Below are positions 6,084-10,147 of a stretch of DNA of 10,147 bases, piece after piece. Within the stretch, counting starts at the first letter, position 1. Every line of letters begins with the position of its first letter. Both the position numbers and the translations under genes were made by a program. Origin of the DNA: JAFGGG01 sp964638895 (GTDB lineage: Bacteria > Spirochaetota > Spirochaetia > SZUA-6 > RPPD01); assembly GCA_964638895.1 (NCBI GenBank), contig CAZWYY010000087.1, positions 1 to 10,147 of the forward strand, read 5' to 3'. Under the pieces are notes generated by a model that was given only the letters and a program-made list of their open reading frames with translations, had not been told where the DNA came from and did no database searches.

Positions 6084-7655
6084 ATGTATTTTAAATCCGC
6101 TTTCACAATGGCGGCGCTGAGTTTCCTGTGCGGCCTTCCCCTGCATGCCGACATCAAGGTTTCACAAAGGGAATGGAACCTCGGCGCCGTAGACAGCGGC
6201 AGTGTGCCGGCGCATCAGATTACCGTGATTAATCTCGGCACCCGGGTTGTCAACGTGTCAATGATTCCCACCTGCGACTGTTTTTACGCGCAACCGAGGG
6301 AGTTTTCGCTCATGAACGGCGAACAAAAACAGGTCACACTCTTTTTTAATCCCGAAGAGGAACAGGGCGAGGTGGAAAAGTTGCTGCTAATGGAAAGCAG
6401 CGACGAACCGGGCCGCCGGACCGCGATTAAACTTCACGCCACGGTAAACCGGGCCGCGGAAACCGGGCCGAAGGCGGCCGCACCGGACGAACACAACGCG
6501 AAAAATCACATGTCGGGTACGCCGTCGGATGAAGAGTCCGCGGCAACAGCAGGGACAGTGGAAAGCGTGCCTGCCCCGAACGTTTCGCGCGCATCGGCGA
6601 CCCTGCCTGTAACCCTTTACTACAGTTTCGGCTGTAAAACATGCGAACGCCTGCTTCGCGACTTTTTCCCCGAGCTTGAGCAGAGGCTTGGCGTCAGCTT
6701 CATGATCCGCAAAAAGAACATCCTCAACCCGGAGATCATGCGGGAGTGCTTGGCCGTACTCGGCGAAAACAAGGTTTCCCTGCGTGAGTTTCCGGCCCTG
6801 GTTATGGGTGACACCATCCTCCAGGGCGAGGGGGAGATCCGCGCCCAACTGGAACCGCGGGTCCGGAACATACTGGACCACCCGAAGCTGCCGGCCGGGA
6901 TTCAGGCCGCGCCTGAGACGGCAGGGAAGGGCATGCTGCCCAAACTGCTTTTCTTTCCGGTTCTGGCCGCCGGTTTGGTTGACGGCATTAACCCTTGCGC
7001 CTTCAGCACACTGATATTCCTGATTGTAAGCCTGGCCTATGTGGGCAAACATAAGCGCGCCATCTTTTACACGGGGATGTTCTTTACCGTCGCCGTGTTT
7101 ATCACGTATTTCCTGATCGGCCTGGGCTTTTTCTATGTGCTGCGCGCAACAACCTTCGCCCCGGCCGTCTCGCTGATTATTAAATACGTATTGATCATAC
7201 TGCTTATGGTCTTCGCGGGCTTAAGCGTATATGATGTTATCCTGATAAAGCGCGGACGCGCCAAAGATATGAAACTGCAACTGCCCAAGGGTCTTAAAAA
7301 ACGAATCCATAAATCCGTGCGCGCCTACGCTTCTTCCGTGGCCCTGATTTCGGGGGCCCTGGTGTTGGGGTTTATGGTCTCCGTGTTCGAGCTGGCCTGT
7401 ACGGGGCAGGTCTACTTTCCGGTCATCGCCGCCCTTATTCAAACCGGCAGCGACAAAACAGCGTATTTTTTTCTTGCCCTGTACAACATCGGTTTTATTG
7501 TTCCCCTGGCCGGTGTGTTCGGCCTGATTTACGCGGGGGTAAACTCACAGCGGATAACCATGGTATTTCAAAAAAATATGGCGCTGGTAAAAATCACCCT
7601 GGCGGGGGTGTTTATGATGCTGGCGGGCATTATGGTTTTTACCGACTTTTTTTAA
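6084..7655 (+). CDS. DUF1573-thioredoxin-CcdA fusion, transmembrane thiol redox protein
   Basis: A 523-aa three-part protein. A signal peptide (1-22, ending LHA) leads to an Ig-like DUF1573-type domain (about 23-115) with the usual double cysteine written CDC (C64, C66) and a GEQKQVTLFFNP strand. An Ala/Glu-rich linker (about 116-170) precedes a thioredoxin-like domain with C184-K-T-C187 after LYYSFG. From about 288 on, six hydrophobic segments form a CcdA/DsbD-beta-type core with NPC (C305) and ELACTG (C439), the two cysteines that pass electrons from cytoplasmic thioredoxin across the membrane. The expected role is to reduce the periplasmic CKTC domain and then an unknown client, such as misoxidised proteins or cytochrome c. 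The start has no clear Shine-Dalgarno; a second ATG at residue 9 would still leave a signal peptide. It heads an operon with tag. Confidence 0.85.
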   Translation: MYFKSAFTMAALSFLCGLPLHADIKVSQREWNLGAVDSGSVPAHQITVINLGTRVVNVSMIPTCDCFYAQPREFSLMNGEQKQVTLFFNPEEEQGEVEKLLLMESSDEPGRRTAIKLHATVNRAAETGPKAAAPDEHNAKNHMSGTPSDEESAATAGTVESVPAPNVSRASATLPVTLYYSFGCKTCERLLRDFFPELEQRLGVSFMIRKKNILNPEIMRECLAVLGENKVSLREFPALVMGDTILQGEGEIRAQLEPRVRNILDHPKLPAGIQAAPETAGKGMLPKLLFFPVLAAGLVDGINPCAFSTLIFLIVSLAYVGKHKRAIFYTGMFFTVAVFITYFLIGLGFFYVLRATTFAPAVSLIIKYVLIILLMVFAGLSVYDVILIKRGRAKDMKLQLPKGLKKRIHKSVRAYASSVALISGALVLGFMVSVFELACTGQVYFPVIAALIQTGSDKTAYFFLALYNIGFIVPLAGVFGLIYAGVNSQRITMVFQKNMALVKITLAGVFMMLAGIMVFTDFF

Positions 7656-7662
7656 CAACTAA

Positions 7663-7668
7663 AAGGAG
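7663..7668 (+). promoter_or_regulatory. Ribosome binding site of tag
   Basis: AAGGAG 5 nt before the ATG at 7674, placed in the 18-nt gap after the upstream stop. It fixes the start of tag and shows that the gene is translated from its own site in a shared transcript. Confidence 0.6.
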
Positions 7669-7673
7669 ATCAC

Positions 7674-8240
7674 ATGAAACGCTGTTGGCAGGTTACCGAC
7701 CCGCTTCTCTTGAATTACCATGATACCGAATGGGGCGCGCCCGTGCACGACGAACGGCTGCATTTTGAGTTTCTGCTGTTGGAGTGCTTCCAGGCCGGAC
7801 TGAACTGGAGTATGATGCTGCGAAAGAGGGAGAGCTTCAGGAAGGCATTCGACAACTTCGATCCGCGCAAAATCTCCCGCTACAATGGGTCAAAGCTGGC
7901 CGCCCTACTCTCAGACCCGGGGATCATCCGCAACCGGTTGAAAATCCAGGCCGCGGTGAACAACGCGCAAAGGTTCCTTGAGGTGGCGCGGGAGTGCGGC
8001 AGCTTCGACCGCTACATCTGGTCCTTCGTGGACGGAAAGCCCATCCGTAACAGGTGGGAAAAATGGGAAGAGGTGCCGGTAAAAAGCCCGGTCTCCGACG
8101 CACTCAGCCGGGACATGAAAAAGCGCGGTTTCAAGTTCGTAGGCTCCACCACCATGTACGCGCACATGCAGTCGATCGGACTGGTGAACGACCACCTAAC
8201 CTACTGTTTCCGCTGGAAGGAATTGAATCCAGGCCGCTGA
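7674..8240 (+). CDS. tag: DNA-3-methyladenine glycosylase I
   Basis: A 188-aa HhH-superfamily base-excision repair enzyme that removes 3-methyladenine from alkylated DNA in the cytoplasm. Length and sequence follow E. coli Tag closely. The N-terminus MKRCW is followed by YHDTEWG. The four zinc ligands are all present: C4, H16, H174 and C178, with the His-x3-Cys spacing of the family. The base-recognition region LECFQAGLNW contains E37 and W45 at the family positions. GIIRNRLKIQAAVNNA and KKRGFKFVGSTTMYAHMQSIGLVNDH are the conserved blocks flanking and following the helix-hairpin-helix; the second is cited here only in part: RGFKFVG, then GLVNDH. The gene is 18 nt downstream of the redox fusion with a strong ribosome binding site, hence co-transcribed. 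No adaptive (Ada-like) regulator is visible nearby. Confidence 0.95.
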   Translation: MKRCWQVTDPLLLNYHDTEWGAPVHDERLHFEFLLLECFQAGLNWSMMLRKRESFRKAFDNFDPRKISRYNGSKLAALLSDPGIIRNRLKIQAAVNNAQRFLEVARECGSFDRYIWSFVDGKPIRNRWEKWEEVPVKSPVSDALSRDMKKRGFKFVGSTTMYAHMQSIGLVNDHLTYCFRWKELNPGR

Positions 8241-8290
8241 CACAGGGTTCGCCCCCATTTGTCCGGCCCTTTATCTGAATTTTAAAATCA

Positions 8291-8319
8291 TTGTTATTCA
8301 TAACGGATTCGGTTATGTT
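8291..8319 (+). promoter_or_regulatory. Putative promoter of the repeat protein
   Basis: TTGTTA (8291-8296) and TATGTT (8314-8319) lie 17 nt apart, each four of six to the sigma-70 consensus, in the AT-rich 100-nt gap after tag. An imperfect palindrome TAACGGATTCGGTTA sits across the spacer and the start of the -10 and could be an operator. This is weak evidence from sequence alone. Confidence 0.3.
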
Positions 8320-8340
8320 TTAAGATAAAGGAGGGCAAAG

Positions 8341-9267
8341 GTGAAAAAATTATATATTATCCCATTACTCTTGCTGACGGTTGGATCATTGGAGGCGCTG
8401 ACCCTGCCCTCGGGCCAGAAAATCGATGATGCGGTAGCCGAGGTTTTTCTTTATCATGAATCGGGCGCGATCCGTGAATGCAAGATATTGAGCCCTACCC
8501 TGATAGAAACCCCGGACGGACGGTTGAAGGTCAAGGGGTACCTGGTGTGGCACGAGAACGGCACCCTGGTCAAGGCTGATCTGGCGGAGCCGCAAACCGC
8601 CCGTACCCCGTCGGGCGCGTTATTGGTCAGCTATTTTTTTGCCTGGCATCCGAACGGGGCCGCCAGACAGACCTATCTGGACCACCCACAGGAAATCAAT
8701 ACTCCCGCGGGCAGGCTCACAGCGCGTGAAAAAGTATTATGGCATGAAAACGGTAAGCTGGAGTGGTGCAAGCTGGATAAACCGGTTTCCGTTAAAACCC
8801 CCTCCGGAAAGCTGGATGTGAGCAGTCTCGGCTGGTATGACACAGGCGAGTTAAGCGTTTGCTTTTTAAAGGGCCGGATTTCCCTCGATACCCCTTCCGG
8901 CGCATTGAAGGTGAAGGAGTTCCTCATGTGGCACCGGAACGGGTCGATCAGTCAGTGCAGCCTGGCCGACCTCCGGGAAATCGACACGCCGTCCGGAAGG
9001 TTTAAAGTAATGAGGGAATATGTCTGGTGGTACGAGAGCGGGGCCATGGAAGCCGTCAACCTGCGTGAACCAATCTCCATTGACACTCCCTCCGGAACCC
9101 TCAAGGTCGAAGAACATGTCTCCTGGCACGAAAACGGGGCGCTGAAAACATGCGTATCCATGGACAATGCCACGGTCAACGGCAAAACCTTCAACGGCGC
9201 GTTCGAATTCAGCTGGGATGTGAACGGCCGATTCTTAGGCGGAAAAGCTTTGACGGTGGAACATTAG
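8341..9267 (+). CDS. Exported WHENG/TPSG repeat protein (MORN/YwqK-like)
   Basis: A 308-aa protein with a Sec signal peptide (1-19, cut after LEA). The rest is almost entirely tandem repeats with a period of 31-33 residues and the consensus WHENGxLxxCxLxxPxxIxT, then PSGxLKVxE. Repeats begin at Y38, W70, W102, W134, W165, W197, W230, W262 and W292; the last is a short cap. The WHENG part resembles MORN-type beta-hairpins of YwqK-like proteins, while the TPSG half extends each unit beyond the normal 23 residues or so. All five cysteines (C47, C143, C174, C206, C271) occupy position 10 of their repeat. The GTG start is set by AAAGGAGGG (8328-8335), 5 nt upstream. No catalytic motif is seen. Envelope scaffold or binding protein is the cautious call. 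Confidence 0.75.
   Translation: MKKLYIIPLLLLTVGSLEALTLPSGQKIDDAVAEVFLYHESGAIRECKILSPTLIETPDGRLKVKGYLVWHENGTLVKADLAEPQTARTPSGALLVSYFFAWHPNGAARQTYLDHPQEINTPAGRLTAREKVLWHENGKLEWCKLDKPVSVKTPSGKLDVSSLGWYDTGELSVCFLKGRISLDTPSGALKVKEFLMWHRNGSISQCSLADLREIDTPSGRFKVMREYVWWYESGAMEAVNLREPISIDTPSGTLKVEEHVSWHENGALKTCVSMDNATVNGKTFNGAFEFSWDVNGRFLGGKALTVEH
8452..9216 (+). repeat. Tandem 96-nt coding repeats
   Basis: The nucleotide counterpart of the protein repeats: about eight diverged units of roughly 93-99 nt, recognisable by tggcaYgaaaacgg-like and acYccYtccgg-like segments. The units differ widely at synonymous positions, so this is an old amplification and not a recent slippage tract. Confidence 0.65.
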
Positions 9268-9274
9268 GCGCCCT

Positions 9275-9308
9275 AAAAAAACGGAATCTCCTGGTCATGA
9301 CTTTTTTT
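9275..9308. terminator. Possible weak terminator in an A-tract/T-tract region
   Basis: Seven A (9275-9281) and seven T (9302-9308) flank a 20-nt segment beginning 8 nt after the repeat-protein stop. The arms can pair, but the inner segment has no strong GC stem (only the short palindrome GTCATGAC), so any terminator here is weak. Confidence 0.2.
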
Positions 9309-9376
9309 AATAATAGCTAAAAAACACTTATTTCCGACATAAAAAAGCAGTACCTTACAAGAGAGAGGAGTAACGC

Positions 9377-10090
9377 TTGAACACAACCGCGTACGGACAG
9401 ACCCACCAGGGACTTGTAAGATCAAACAATGAAGACTTCTTCATCATCAACGATCAAAAATCACTCTTCCTGCTGGCTGACGGTATGGGCGGGCACAACG
9501 CGGGGGAGGTCGCAAGTAAAGGAGCCTGCCGGCTCTACGATACGGATTTTGATCCGGACGCCTCGGATCTGCCGTCCCATATGAGTGAGGTATTTAAGAG
9601 AACAAACGAGCGCATCTTCAAACAGGCCGGGAACGAACCCGAATTACAGAACATGGGCGCGACCTTTATTGTTTGTCATATCAGTAATTCAAGCGCCCAT
9701 ATACTGCACGCCGGCGATGTCAGGTGCTATCACTTCAGGAACGGAAAATTGAAACAGGTCACCGATGATCACAGCCTGGTGGGCGAGCTGTTAAAACAGG
9801 GCGAGCTTACGGAGAAGGAGGCCAGGCAGCATCCGCTGAAAAATCGGGTGACAAAGGCGGTGGGTCCGCGGGAAACGATCGATCCTGATTACAATAAAGT
9901 GGAGCTGCGGGCCGGGGATATAATTCTCCTCTGCTGTGACGGCCTGTGGAACATGGTTGACAATAATAACATATGCGCGGTCTTGAAAACGGACGGAACC
10001 GCCCAGGATAAAGCCGGGGAACTGATAAACCGGGCCCTTCAAGCCGGGGGCGAGGACAACATTACGGTGCTGCTGATACAAATCTTATAG
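9377..10090 (+). CDS. PP2C-type Ser/Thr protein phosphatase (Stp1/PrpC-like)
   Basis: A 237-aa metal-dependent protein phosphatase of the compact bacterial PP2C kind, cytoplasmic, with no signal or membrane segment. Motifs in order: G-x-VRSNNED with R15 and D20, LLADGMGGH with D35, GAT (about 94), HAGDVR (about 111-116), TDDHS (about 128), LCCDGLW with D188, and GGEDNITV with D227. The metal- and phosphate-binding residues are therefore complete. It should remove phosphate from Ser/Thr residues placed by a Hanks-type kinase; none is in the window, and it may lie just downstream. The start is TTG, with GAGGAG (9365-9370) 6 nt upstream and the family-typical N-terminus beginning within seven codons; no better ATG exists. 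The 109-nt gap from the repeat protein suggests a separate transcript. Confidence 0.93.
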   Translation: MNTTAYGQTHQGLVRSNNEDFFIINDQKSLFLLADGMGGHNAGEVASKGACRLYDTDFDPDASDLPSHMSEVFKRTNERIFKQAGNEPELQNMGATFIVCHISNSSAHILHAGDVRCYHFRNGKLKQVTDDHSLVGELLKQGELTEKEARQHPLKNRVTKAVGPRETIDPDYNKVELRAGDIILLCCDGLWNMVDNNNICAVLKTDGTAQDKAGELINRALQAGGEDNITVLLIQIL

Positions 10091-10147
10091 AATAGCGGCC
10101 GCATACGCACAGCGCTTTCGCCCGGTCCGCCCGCCGGTATAGGGTTA

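Noticed and set aside
6059..6094. Eleven-residue upstream ORF overlapping the redox-fusion start
   Set aside because: It has no ribosome binding site and begins about where transcription would start; most likely chance.
8240..8275. Terminator after tag (GGGTTCGCCC)
   Set aside because: The stem is only three base pairs and no T-run follows.
10091..10147. Terminal 57 nt after the phosphatase
   Set aside because: GC-rich with no hairpin plus T-run, promoter or ORF that I could support.

Overview
The window carries two divergent blocks of genes from a GC-rich (roughly 55-60% by eye), diderm-type bacterium. Secreted or membrane proteins are prominent: a lipoprotein with a relaxed lipobox, a periplasmic redox protein with a multi-pass membrane domain, and an exported repeat protein. 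Together with the style of these proteins, this makes a spirochaete (Treponema/Spirochaetales-like) my best guess. That is inference from protein style only; nothing in the window proves the lineage.

Left block (minus strand, 5940 down to 28). A beta-propeller lipoprotein (5005-5940) comes first and appears to lose its 3' end at about 5015, where the DNA changes abruptly to an island of about 36% GC. The island holds one unrecognised, probably remnant ORF (4670-5026). Between it and the next gene lie an imperfect inverted repeat with a following T-run and a possible plus-strand mini-lipoprotein. Next is a compact operon: a previously hidden 38-codon ORF with a strong Shine-Dalgarno (4361-4477) overlaps the start of a DUF1361 membrane protein (3556-4368). 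That gene is followed after only 3 nt by a large AddA/RecB-type helicase-nuclease (28-3552). The DUF1361 protein and the helicase-nuclease both carry Ala/Gly/Pro-rich low-complexity linkers made of short in-frame DNA repeats.

Right block (plus strand, 6084 to 10090). A three-part redox protein (DUF1573-like domain, thioredoxin-like CKTC domain, CcdA/DsbD-type membrane domain) is followed 18 nt later by DNA-3-methyladenine glycosylase I (tag). After a 100-nt gap with its own promoter-like signals comes an exported protein built from about nine 31-33-residue WHENG...TPSG repeats (MORN/YwqK-like). All five of its cysteines sit at the same repeat position. A PP2C-type serine/threonine phosphatase with a TTG start closes the window.

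How they may work together: AddA-like and Tag are DNA-repair enzymes but lie in different operons. The CcdA fusion should move electrons across the inner membrane to a periplasmic thiol domain. The cysteine-laddered repeat protein is a plausible, untested client. No tRNA, rRNA, CRISPR array or transposase gene was seen.
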